A DNA stretch of 20,100 nt. Origin: a virus. This document shows positions 7,145 to 13,404 of this stretch, one piece after another. A model generated the notes under the pieces. It had not been told where the DNA came from. It saw only the letters and a list, made by a program, of their open reading frames with translations, and ran no database searches. The stretch covers positions 1 through 20,100 of the IMG/VR virus record IMGVR_UViG_3300025849_000289; one strand, given 5' to 3'. How positions within the stretch are numbered: the stretch's first letter is position 1; each line of letters begins with the position of its first letter. Position numbers and translations under genes: made by a program.

Positions 7145-8304
7145 ATTGTGTATTTCCCGAAATTAGGCTTTGAAAGAAGTGAATAGGTAGCGTATCTGCA
7201 AGGGTCTATTAGGTGATTGTTTTTATCAATAGGGGTATTAATTAACTTTCCTGTTCTATCCTCTTGCCATTTATAGTTACGAAATTCTTGAATTGTATTA
7301 GTAGATGAACTTAATACATTAATCTTATATCTTTTTAGTAAGTCTATTCCCGCATTAACGGAGTCTTTACCTTTTACCGAAGGGAAGATCTTGTGACCCA
7401 TTCTTCTTAACTCATCAATAAGTCTAGGTTCTGCCGAGTCGGCATAGATAGGTTTATTCTCTAAGTGTTGATCTAGTAAAAACTTGTGTATATCATTAGT
7501 AGTCATCTGAGTCCTATATAAATGCTCTCTAACGTACAAATTAAAATCTTCTATATAAACGCTTATCAATGTAGTTGGATCGTTAGAATAGCCAAAGTCC
7601 ATTCCATAGGATATTAGTTCTGCGTCTTTAGGAATCTGATCTACTTCGTAATATCTAAAGATAGTGGATCTACTTGAAGACCTCTCCCCTAATCCGTAGA
7701 TCTGCCAATACTGTTCATCAGTCTCCTTAAGTCTTTCAATCTCCTGTCTAATACTATCTTCAAGAAAAGGATTATTGAGATAAGTAGTTTTAAAGAAATC
7801 ACAATCATCACGAGTAATAACTTTATCATAAAGCCAATGATATTCTTCACTAGGGTTAAAATCAATTATTATTCTTTCTTGTGTTCTAAAAATTAATTGT
7901 TGCCAATCCTCCCAATACAATTCGTTTGCCTCGTTAATAAAAAGCAAGTCTCTTTTTCTTCCTCTTATCTTTTGACTTTGGTCTAAGCTAGTAAACTCAA
8001 CTAAGTTACCAAATAGGTTATATTCAGAATTAGACTTGTTGTGGTAATCTTCATTGTATATCTCGTTTGATCTAAGTATCTCTAAGAAATCTCTTAAAAC
8101 AGTTGCTCTTAAACTAGGGAATGTTTTTCTACAGATCGTTATAATCTTCCCTTCATTATTAGAACAGTATTCAAATATAATCCAAAGCAAAATATTGTAG
8201 GTTTTACCGCTCCTAGTTCCACCTTGCTCAACTATTATTTTCTTCTGACTATTTACTAAATGTCTAAAGACAATATTAGTTTTCAGAATCTTCGATCTTA
8301 TCAA
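7138..8304 (-). CDS. terL: Terminase large subunit
   Basis: The DNA-packaging motor and nuclease, 388 residues, near the normal length for the PBSX/Terminase_3 group. The ATPase part shows Walker A GGTRSGKT at residues 28-35, Walker B LLFINEA at 120-126 and a DFNPS motif at 148-152. The nuclease part has acidic residues in MDFG (Asp236), YADSAEP (Asp289) and HLIDPCRYA (Asp367), the usual three-Asp RNase H-like set. All needed residues are present, so it should be active. It overlaps terS by 29 nt. Unusually, no portal gene follows it; five small unknown genes come next. Confidence 0.95.
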   Translation of the reverse strand: MIRSKILKTNIVFRHLVNSQKKIIVEQGGTRSGKTYNILLWIIFEYCSNNEGKIITICRKTFPSLRATVLRDFLEILRSNEIYNEDYHNKSNSEYNLFGNLVEFTSLDQSQKIRGRKRDLLFINEANELYWEDWQQLIFRTQERIIIDFNPSEEYHWLYDKVITRDDCDFFKTTYLNNPFLEDSIRQEIERLKETDEQYWQIYGLGERSSSRSTIFRYYEVDQIPKDAELISYGMDFGYSNDPTTLISVYIEDFNLYVREHLYRTQMTTNDIHKFLLDQHLENKPIYADSAEPRLIDELRRMGHKIFPSVKGKDSVNAGIDLLKRYKINVLSSSTNTIQEFRNYKWQEDRTGKLINTPIDKNNHLIDPCRYATYSLLSKPNFGKYTIS

Positions 8305-8635
8305 TTATTTCTACTTTAAAATTACTAGGCATTCCATCCGCTCCTGTTATCTCTTGCCTCTCAACGTATCCTCTTTTCTTTCCTCTAGTCTTAAGGAAGA
8401 AGATTATTTCAGCAGTCCTATTACTATCGATATTTTCAAACAATTTACTTTCAACAAAGTCTAAAGCGATATCATCTACACTTACTACTTGCTCAGCAAA
8501 TTCCTCATCTGTCTTAACCCATTGATAAAAAGTTGAAGTTCCAACTCCCGCTTTTTTACAAGCAGTTGTTACAACCCCTAATGATTTTCTTAAGGCTTCA
8601 AGTACAGCCTTTTTATTGTGTCCCGTTTTGTCCAT
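8276..8635 (-). CDS. terS: Terminase small subunit (putative)
   Basis: A 119-residue protein with an N-terminal helix-turn-helix: VLEALRKSLGVVTTACKKAG followed by VGTSTFYQWVKTDEEFAEQV, a pattern common in phage small terminase subunits, which recognise the packaging site on concatemeric DNA. The C-terminal part (ITGADGMPSNFKVEII) probably reaches the large subunit. It sits directly before terL with overlapping frames and 23 nt inside the end of the cytosine methyltransferase gene. This chain suggests that modification and packaging proteins are made together. Confidence 0.85.
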   Translation of the reverse strand: MDKTGHNKKAVLEALRKSLGVVTTACKKAGVGTSTFYQWVKTDEEFAEQVVSVDDIALDFVESKLFENIDSNRTAEIIFFLKTRGKKRGYVERQEITGADGMPSNFKVEIIDKIEDSEN

Positions 8636-9656
8636 TTTTTAACCATTGATTATATATTTGATTACTTATATTTGCCATCATTAAAGGTAGTACAGATCTT
8701 CCCATCGTTGTTACGGGATTAGTATCTAAGAAATTATAATCCTTCGGGAATGTTGATAATAGCCTAACCTCTTCTTTATTTAGTTTTCTTTTATAGATAG
8801 GATGCACTACACTATAAGCACCCGCATTTCCTGTTGTAGCGGTAATAGTAGGACAAGGCTTATTTAAAGAAGGCTTTACTAAATTAAAATGTTTCTTGTG
8901 ACTAGACCCTATTTCAACTTCACCCCAAAGTTTATCTAAAGAGTATTTAGAAATGTCGTTTTCAAATATACTCCAATACTTTTTAGTAACATCAAAATTA
9001 ACTTTAGGGACATCGAAATTTAGATTCAGTTTCTTATTCTTAAGATCCTTTCGTGATCCTATTATAAATACTCTATTCCTTAACTGAGGTAAACCCATAG
9101 ATGCTGCAAATAAAGAAAAGACTTGTATATCATAGTCATCAGATAGTCTATTAATAACATTAAGAACGTAAATCTTTGCATTACCTTTTATTATCCCGCT
9201 TACATTTTCAAGTAGAAAAACTTTTGGATTTAGTTTTTTTATTGTATCCGAATAGATATAAACCAAATCATCCTTTACTTGTTTAATCCCTTCGTATAAA
9301 GACTTCTTTCCCCAAATATCTTCTCTAGATCCCGATGTAGAAAATGCTGCGCAAGGAGGAGATCCATCTAGTATATCTAAATTGTATAGTTCTTTTGGTA
9401 AGTCAGTTCTTTTATTGAAATCTCTAATATCCTCTAAATAAAAATGTTTAGGGTTTAGATTCTTTTTATAGATCTTACTAAAATGCTCAGTAAACTCAAC
9501 ACCACCTAAGTGATCGAATCCCGCTAACTTATAACCCATTGTAGAACCTCCCCCGCAAACGAAAGTTCCAAAGACTTTTTTATTATGCTTCTTTACCTTA
9601 AGGTCATCTGTTAAATTCCATTCTAAAGGAAAAATATTTTCAGTTACTTTCTGCAT
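8613..9656 (-). CDS. Cytosine-C5 DNA methyltransferase with unusual motif X (GRSV); candidate carboxymethyltransferase
   Basis: This 347-residue enzyme has the ordered C5-methyltransferase motifs: I (TFVCGGGSTMGYKLAGF, 31-47), IV (GSPPCAAFS with catalytic Cys102), VI (LLENV, 148-152), VIII (QLRNR, 191-195), IX (PCPTITA, 267-273) and X (319-322). Motif X is normally GNSV or GNAV; here it is G-R-S-V, with Arg320 (codon AGA) in place of the conserved Asn. In the engineered variants Dcm N436K and M.MpeI N374K, which as I recall change this Asn, a basic residue lets the enzyme use carboxy-SAM and make 5-carboxymethylcytosine. The gene overlaps a CmoA-like gene by 13 nt and terS by 23 nt. No restriction enzyme is nearby, so it looks like an orphan anti-restriction or hypermodification enzyme. 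Confidence 0.9.
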   Translation of the reverse strand: MQKVTENIFPLEWNLTDDLKVKKHNKKVFGTFVCGGGSTMGYKLAGFDHLGGVEFTEHFSKIYKKNLNPKHFYLEDIRDFNKRTDLPKELYNLDILDGSPPCAAFSTSGSREDIWGKKSLYEGIKQVKDDLVYIYSDTIKKLNPKVFLLENVSGIIKGNAKIYVLNVINRLSDDYDIQVFSLFAASMGLPQLRNRVFIIGSRKDLKNKKLNLNFDVPKVNFDVTKKYWSIFENDISKYSLDKLWGEVEIGSSHKKHFNLVKPSLNKPCPTITATTGNAGAYSVVHPIYKRKLNKEEVRLLSTFPKDYNFLDTNPVTTMGRSVLPLMMANISNQIYNQWLKNGQNGTQ

Positions 9657-10285
9657 ATATATCCTTTAAAATTTAGGGATTGAAAGAAGGGTTCTATTTT
9701 ATTAAATCCCGCTTCTTTAAGTAGAAGAATATTCTCAGAAGAATTTAATGAGTTCATTATATTTCTTAAGGAAAACTCCTTATCTAAAATTTCCTTTGCA
9801 GAAAAGGTTTCTTGCTTATTAGTATAATTAGCAAAAGTAAACACTTCTTGAATTACCCCATCCTCACAGATCTCTTTCTCGCAAAATATAAAAGCACCGT
9901 TAGTATTTAAAGAGTTATAAACCTTAGTTAAAATATCTAGTCTTTTATTAATGTCAATAAACTGAAGAGTAAACACCGAGATGATTAAGTTTGTTTTCAT
10001 TATCTCGAATTCATCTTTAGTTATATCCTCTTTAATTAGATTGCAATTCGTTTTTATAAAATTAGAATCAACTACATCATATCCAATACAACCCACATTA
10101 TAGGCTTTATTTATCTTATCTAATAACCTTCCCGAAGTGCAACCAAGATCAATTACTATTGTATTCTCTTTAATAAAAAAAGAACACATATTTAAAATTA
10201 AATAATCTAGTAAATCATAACCCTTAATAGAGTTATTAATGTGATTATCAAAGTTTTCAATACTATCAAAACTAAACTTTTCCAT
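9644..10285 (-). CDS. CmoA-like SAM-dependent enzyme (candidate carboxy-SAM synthase)
   Basis: A class I SAM-binding protein of 213 residues with motif I VIDLGCTSGRLLDKI (44-58). It aligns from memory over nearly its whole length with E. coli CmoA (247 aa): F..I..SI.GYD near 15-24, FTLQF at 105-109, VYNSLNTNGAFIFCEK at 122-137, LRNIM at 173-177, LLLKEAGF at 187-194 and FFQSLNFKGYI at 200-210. CmoA turns SAM plus prephenate into carboxy-SAM for tRNA wobble modification by CmoB; no CmoB is seen here. Arg199 of E. coli CmoA, which binds the carboxylate, corresponds to Glu170, while an Arg lies one helical turn later (Arg174), so the product may differ. The gene overlaps both its neighbours, ParB-like and the C5 methyltransferase. 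Confidence 0.75.
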   Translation of the reverse strand: MEKFSFDSIENFDNHINNSIKGYDLLDYLILNMCSFFIKENTIVIDLGCTSGRLLDKINKAYNVGCIGYDVVDSNFIKTNCNLIKEDITKDEFEIMKTNLIISVFTLQFIDINKRLDILTKVYNSLNTNGAFIFCEKEICEDGVIQEVFTFANYTNKQETFSAKEILDKEFSLRNIMNSLNSSENILLLKEAGFNKIEPFFQSLNFKGYICRK

Positions 10286-10808
10286 AATTCAATAACTTTA
10301 AAAGTGCTAACTCTAGATTAGCATCTAACTTACTTAACGATTCTTTTACAAAAAGATACTCCTCTTGATTGAAATTTAATTTTAAAACTTGCTCATCCTT
10401 AAAGTCATCTAGGTCTACCTCTTGATCATTATAATCCTTATCACTAAACTCAAAACTATCAACTCCCCAATCACTTAGTTCATTAGTCTCCCATTCATTA
10501 GCTAAAAGATCCCAATCCCATTCTCCGAATCCTACATTGTCTTTGATTATAAACTCTTTTTTTTGTTTATCAGTCCAACCTTCAGCGACATCAACCCAAA
10601 CTTTTTTTAATCCCGCTTCTTTACAAGCCTTTAATCTCATATTGCCTCCTAGAACCATCATCGACTCATCTACAACAATAGATCTCTTTTCTAGCATTTC
10701 GGGAAACTCCTTAATACTATTAACTAGCTTAATGAATTTACTATCCTTTATTACTCTAGGGTTCTTAGGATTACTTAAGACCTCACCTATACTAACTTGC
10801 TTTTTCAT
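10272..10808 (-). CDS. ParB/Srx-fold protein
   Basis: A 178-residue protein with the N-terminal ParB/sulfiredoxin-like domain: NPKNPRVI at 13-20 and GGNMRLKACKEAG at 54-66, followed by WVDVAEGWTDKQKKEFIIKDN. This domain (CTPase or nuclease-like) is common in phages, often beside or fused to DNA methyltransferases. The C-terminal third is acidic (KDYNDQEVDLDDFKDEQ). A helix-turn-helix domain for DNA binding, as in chromosomal ParB, is not visible, so a plasmid-partition role is unlikely. The start overlaps the previous small gene (ATGA) and the end overlaps the CmoA-like gene by 14 nt. It could guide or regulate the modification enzymes or the packaging, but this is inference. Confidence 0.8.
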   Translation of the reverse strand: MKKQVSIGEVLSNPKNPRVIKDSKFIKLVNSIKEFPEMLEKRSIVVDESMMVLGGNMRLKACKEAGLKKVWVDVAEGWTDKQKKEFIIKDNVGFGEWDWDLLANEWETNELSDWGVDSFEFSDKDYNDQEVDLDDFKDEQVLKLNFNQEEYLFVKESLSKLDANLELALLKLLNYGKV

Positions 10809-10975
10809 TTTATCTCTGTTTGTTCTATAATAAAAGTCTTAGTTTGTCTTATCATAAAGTTCTGATCTTTCTTACTTTTAAACGTTTTAGGAATTTTAAT
10901 ATAAATCGCATTAGGATCTTCCTCTGTAAAATATTCTTTAAACCTATCTATAATTGAATTAATTAACTTTTTCAT
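10805..10975 (-). CDS. Small basic hypothetical protein, 56 aa
   Basis: This frame of 56 codons fills the gap between the DnaA-like gene and the ParB-like gene. It starts at the ATG at 10975, inside the last codons of the DnaA-like gene (17-nt overlap), and ends in a perfect ATGA overlap with the ParB-like start (10808-10805). The product begins MKKLINSIIDRFKEYFTEED and is basic in the middle (KIPKTFKSKKDQ). Both boundary overlaps support translation. No family recognised. Confidence 0.65.
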   Translation of the reverse strand: MKKLINSIIDRFKEYFTEEDPNAIYIKIPKTFKSKKDQNFMIRQTKTFIIEQTEIK

Positions 10976-11351
10976 ATTTCTCAATTTTCTTTTTTAAATT
11001 TTTAACCTTCGTTTCTAACATATGTATTTTATCAAGAGTATCAAGATCTATTGGTTCAAAGTTAAATTGTTTTTCTAACTCTTCTAACTTTCCATTTTCC
11101 TCCTTATAAACCTTATAGTAATGATGAGAATGAATAATCGTTGCGTGAGTTATTGTTCTACTATTTGCCTTAAAAAATAAACAAATATTAGTCCATCTTA
11201 AATTCATCCTCTCTCTAAGGATGTAAATCAATAATGACCTATAATGAATCACCTCTTTTCTCCTTGTATTCTCAAATACATCAACTCCTGTTTTTTTTAT
11301 TATCTTATTGCTTACTTCCTGTGCTGTCATTTTATATTTTTTTAGCTTCAT
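10959..11351 (-). CDS. DnaA domain IV-like DNA-binding protein
   Basis: A 130-residue protein. Residues 28-82 look like the helix-turn-helix domain IV of DnaA: TRRKEVIHYRSLLIYILRER, then LRWTNICLFFKANSRTITHA with R65-T66-x-T-H69-A70-T71 at the place of the DnaA signature (GRDHTTV). The C-terminal 45 residues are a Lys/Glu coiled coil. The AAA+ ATPase domains of DnaA are missing. Such proteins could bind DnaA boxes of the host or phage. The likely work is recruitment or blocking at an origin, or transcription control. It overlaps its neighbours by 20 and 17 nt. The domain call is from pattern memory. Confidence 0.6.
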   Translation of the reverse strand: MKLKKYKMTAQEVSNKIIKKTGVDVFENTRRKEVIHYRSLLIYILRERMNLRWTNICLFFKANSRTITHATIIHSHHYYKVYKEENGKLEELEKQFNFEPIDLDTLDKIHMLETKVKNLKKKIEKYEKVN

Positions 11352-11523
11352 TTAATACTTGATTCCAAAACCTATTCTGATGTTTATATCCGTAAACGTA
11401 ATCAATCATCTTCTCCGAAAAGATAACAACGCATTTCTTTGCTGACTCTCTATCGATAGATGCCTCATTCATAAACTTAGATATTAATATTTCAGTATAA
11501 ATAATAGAATGTTTTTCTATCAC
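11332..11523 (-). CDS. Small paralog B of a tandem pair, 63 aa
   Basis: The product shows a pattern (ISKFMNEASIDRESAKKCV then YGYKHQNRFWNQVLNEAKK) that matches the preceding gene with equal spacing: IS.[FY][IM].E...D..SAKK.V.I and [HY]Q..FW..V. The two genes therefore arose by duplication. The protein is small and alpha-helical, without a membrane segment or Cys pair. It overlaps paralog A by 4 nt (ATGA type) and the DnaA-like gene by 20 nt. Function unknown. Confidence 0.65.
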   Translation of the reverse strand: MIEKHSIIYTEILISKFMNEASIDRESAKKCVVIFSEKMIDYVYGYKHQNRFWNQVLNEAKKI

Positions 11524-11711
11524 TTTAAATACCTCTTAACTTCTGTCCAAAATTCTATCTGATATCTATAAGGTAAACCCCATTTAAATATCTCATCTAT
11601 TAAAATCAAAACTCCTTTCTTTGCAGAATCCTCATCAACACCACATTCACTAATATATCTGCTGATTAATTTCTGCGCTTGGTCACTTGCATTCTTTTCT
11701 CTATCTGTCAT
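11520..11711 (-). CDS. Small paralog A of a tandem pair, 63 aa
   Basis: This 63-residue helical protein (ISRYISECGVDEDSAKKGV followed by YRYQIEFWTEVKRYLK) is a diverged copy of the next gene downstream; both have exactly 63 residues. The conserved positions SAKK, Q..FW and the EV/QV end indicate selection on the product. It overlaps the MazG-like fragment by 4 nt, so translation is coupled. I recognise no named family. A hetero-oligomer of the two copies is possible. Confidence 0.65.
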   Translation of the reverse strand: MTDREKNASDQAQKLISRYISECGVDEDSAKKGVLILIDEIFKWGLPYRYQIEFWTEVKRYLK

Positions 11712-11890
11712 AACTCTTTTTTTAATTTTTCAATATACAACGTTGCATCCATTAGTTCTTCTTGAAGATGAATAAGCCATTCTAAGCTACTCAAATCATT
11801 CCTGTCTAATGTCACACCGTATTTTTTAATTCCTGTCTCTGATCGTTCTTTAAACCTAGTTAAAACTCTTTCTAATATATTATCTCTCAT
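11708..11890 (-). CDS. MazG-like/all-alpha NTP-PPase-like small protein, 60 aa
   Basis: Sixty residues: FKERSETGIKKYGVTLDRND at 13-32 and LEWLIHLQEELMDATLYIEK at 36-55. The pattern KYG..L....LS.LEWL.H.QEE.MD...Y is widespread in phages, and the EE..D group resembles the metal-binding helix of all-alpha NTP pyrophosphatases (MazG, dUTPase type). With only 60 residues it would have to act as an oligomer. A nucleotide-pool or housecleaning role is possible but unproven. It overlaps the following gene by 4 nt and the preceding mini-membrane gene by 11 nt. Confidence 0.6.
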   Translation of the reverse strand: MRDNILERVLTRFKERSETGIKKYGVTLDRNDLSSLEWLIHLQEELMDATLYIEKLKKEL

Positions 11891-11990
11891 TCGGTTTGTG
11901 TAGATCTATAAAATTTCCAATAATTAATATCAATCCGCTTAGTGCGAGAATCACCAACACTTTTAAAATCTTTTTACATTTCACTATCAT
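11880..11990 (-). CDS. Single-pass membrane microprotein, 36 aa
   Basis: A 36-codon frame starting at ATG 11990 (an in-frame GTG lies two codons later). A basic start (MIVKCKKILK) is followed by a hydrophobic helix VLVILALSGLILIIGNFI and a short polar end (DLHKPNER). It overlaps the genes on both sides, by 17 nt and 11 nt. The hydrophobic stretch fits one membrane span with the N-terminus inside. Size and shape are like phage toxin or membrane-modifier peptides, but no family is recognised. Confidence 0.5.
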   Translation of the reverse strand: MIVKCKKILKVLVILALSGLILIIGNFIDLHKPNER

Positions 11991-12147
11991 AAATTCTCTG
12001 TTTTAAGTTTTCAATCTCCTTATCTAATCTTCTTAATCCTCTAGTAAGACCAACTATTCTTAATTGATCTATACTCGGATCTTGAATCTCTTTTCTTCTT
12101 TCTTCCCTAATTTTTAACTTAGCATTCAACTCTGCATTTAAGTTCAT
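11974..12147 (-). CDS. Small coiled-coil protein, 57 aa
   Basis: The 57-codon frame starts in an ATGA overlap with the stop of the exonuclease gene (12147-12144) and ends 17 nt inside the microprotein gene. The product (MNLNAELNAKLKIREERRKE, then LTRGLRRLDKEIENLKQRI) is a charged, basic helical protein, probably a coiled coil. Coupled translation with the exonuclease makes it a credible gene and perhaps a partner. No family recognised. Confidence 0.6.
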   Translation of the reverse strand: MNLNAELNAKLKIREERRKEIQDPSIDQLRIVGLTRGLRRLDKEIENLKQRIYDSEM

Positions 12148-12845
12148 TCGATTCTTAGTTTTAATAAGTTATAACATTCACTATACTTTTCTTTTGCCTT
12201 CCCTCTATACCTTTCTTTAAAAAGTAAAAAAAGTTTTTTCCTATACTGATAATCAGTAACGCAATCTTTAAAATATTTTTCAGCAAATTTTTTTCCCTTA
12301 CCAAAAAAGTAATTGACATTGTCTGATTGGTCTCCGACAATCATCTGTTCGTAAAAATTATACATTGCCTCTTCTTTAGTTAAGTTACATAACTCCTTCG
12401 TGTGGTACCTATAAACTAATGCGGGAAATTGAAGATAGTCTTTATCTATACTAACTATCATTACTTGATCTCTTCCCCAAACTTCACTCAGCTTATTCCA
12501 ATAGATAGCAACTAAATCATCTGTCTCCATTCCTACTGCACAATGCGAATCGTAAGTGTCTCTAACGTAATTGTGAATTTCCTGTAAGAGAGGAGGCTTT
12601 TTTTGAGTAACTCTATTTGCCTTATATTTTTTAGTTATAAGTTTCCTAAAGTTTGCCCTTCCATCATTAAAGACTAGGACTTGAGTTACATTAAATTGAT
12701 CGGTTAAGTCGTTAATAATACTTTGAAAAACCTCATCAAACTTATAAGTAACATCTTCAATCTTCTCAAAAAACATTCCCTCCTCTCCCTTCGCAGAATA
12801 GCAACTTGCAAAAATTAAACTATCTGCATCTACTAATAAAATCAC
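12144..12845 (-). CDS. 5'-3' exonuclease (FEN/T7 gp6-like)
   Basis: A 233-residue member of the flap endonuclease/5' exonuclease group. Metal ligands: Asp6 and Asp8 in LLVDADSL, Glu107, Asp109 and Asp110 in METDDLVA, Asp134 and Asp136 in SIDKDYLQ, Asp172 and Asp175 in GDQSDN. The last group is followed by the GKGKKFAEKYF stretch expected for the helix-hairpin-helix DNA clamp. The whole catalytic set is present. In phages such enzymes remove RNA primers, degrade host DNA or create single-strand ends for the annealing protein (ERF, encoded upstream at 16200-16802). The gene overlaps both neighbours by 4 nt. Confidence 0.88.
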   Translation of the reverse strand: MILLVDADSLIFASCYSAKGEEGMFFEKIEDVTYKFDEVFQSIINDLTDQFNVTQVLVFNDGRANFRKLITKKYKANRVTQKKPPLLQEIHNYVRDTYDSHCAVGMETDDLVAIYWNKLSEVWGRDQVMIVSIDKDYLQFPALVYRYHTKELCNLTKEEAMYNFYEQMIVGDQSDNVNYFFGKGKKFAEKYFKDCVTDYQYRKKLFLLFKERYRGKAKEKYSECYNLLKLRIE

Positions 12846-13096
12846 TTTATAGGAATTTGTAAAAAAGGTCCATTAAAATTCATTACGTATTCTTCATCAA
12901 TATCAAAGCCTTCTTTTGTCTCAGCATTAAAAAAGGTTAATCTCTCCTTAATAAGTTCTATAAAAAACATATGCTGATAAGGTGTCGTGTTAATGTAGAA
13001 ATCAACTACATCTTGATAGTCATTTTTTAAAGTAGCCTCTTTTGCGGGGTTAACTTTTCCTTCTTTTATCTTTGGTTCAAATTTTTTGTTTTTCAT
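12842..13096 (-). CDS. Hypothetical protein, 84 aa
   Basis: The frame is open from 13138, but I chose the ATG at 13096 (MKNKKFEPKIKEGKVNPAKE), because the bases before it (TTAAAAACAGATATA) resemble the leader found in front of other genes here. A basic, unstructured N-terminus is followed by a more folded part with FYINTTPYQHMFFIELIKER. It overlaps the exonuclease start by 4 nt, so both are probably translated in a coupled way. No family recognised. Confidence 0.6.
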   Translation of the reverse strand: MKNKKFEPKIKEGKVNPAKEATLKNDYQDVVDFYINTTPYQHMFFIELIKERLTFFNAETKEGFDIDEEYVMNFNGPFLQIPIK

Positions 13097-13241
13097 TATA
13101 TCTGTTTTTAAGTTGTAAATAATCAAGCCAATAGTCAAACCAATTAAATTCTGATGACTTCCTAGCTTTTATATATTTCTTATAGGCTGCTTTTACTTCC
13201 CATTCTTGAATATCTTTTTCGATAATCCATTCGTATGACAT
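13077..13241 (-). CDS. Small aromatic-rich protein, 54 aa (overlapping frame)
   Basis: A 54-codon frame (MSYEWIIEKDIQEWEVKAAY, later NWFDYWLDYLQLKNRYNEKQ) that fills the gap between the zinc-ribbon gene and the 84-aa gene. It overlaps the end of the zinc-ribbon gene by 62 nt in another frame and the next start by 20 nt. The composition (many Trp, Tyr, Glu, Lys) is protein-like and unlike a random shadow. Without homologs, it is not clear whether this frame or the C-terminal end of the zinc-ribbon gene is the selected one. Confidence 0.45.
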   Translation of the reverse strand: MSYEWIIEKDIQEWEVKAAYKKYIKARKSSEFNWFDYWLDYLQLKNRYNEKQKI

Positions 13242-13404
13242 CGTTCAATAATTTAGTTGGATAACATTCTTGACAAACTACAAAATCGGGCAATGACTCT
13301 AGATCCTCCGAAGAAGATGCGTGATTCCCGCATTTAGGACACTCGATAACATATAACCCGCTATCGATTTTTTTTCTTTCTCTAAGTAATTTAGATCCGC
13401 TCAT
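13180..13404 (-). CDS. Zinc-ribbon-like protein, 74 aa
   Basis: Two CxxC pairs, CPKC at 22-25 and CQEC at about 44-47, are separated by about 20 residues, a standard rubredoxin-knuckle zinc ribbon. Short basic parts flank it (SKLLRERKKID at the start, RMDYRKRYSR at the end), suitable for nucleic-acid contact. The gene starts 4 nt inside the end of the previous one. The C-terminal 20 residues overlap another frame, which may be a real gene. The zinc-ribbon identification is from the Cys pattern; the partner is unknown. Confidence 0.6.
   Translation of the reverse strand: MSGSKLLRERKKIDSGLYVIECPKCGNHASSSEDLESLPDFVVCQECYPTKLLNDVIRMDYRKRYSRMGSKSSL

Noticed and set aside
8963-8970. TATATTTG box on the minus strand inside the C5 methyltransferase gene
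   Set aside because: It matches TAnnTTTG but has no TTFG-type -33 box at the right distance and lies in codons; chance matches are expected in AT-rich DNA.
8613-10808. Restriction-modification system
   Set aside because: Two SAM enzymes and a ParB-like protein are present, but no restriction endonuclease can be recognised next to them.
10537-10830. Plus-strand frame of 97 codons opposite the ParB-like gene
   Set aside because: It lies completely inside a gene with clear motifs on the minus strand and has no family-like pattern.
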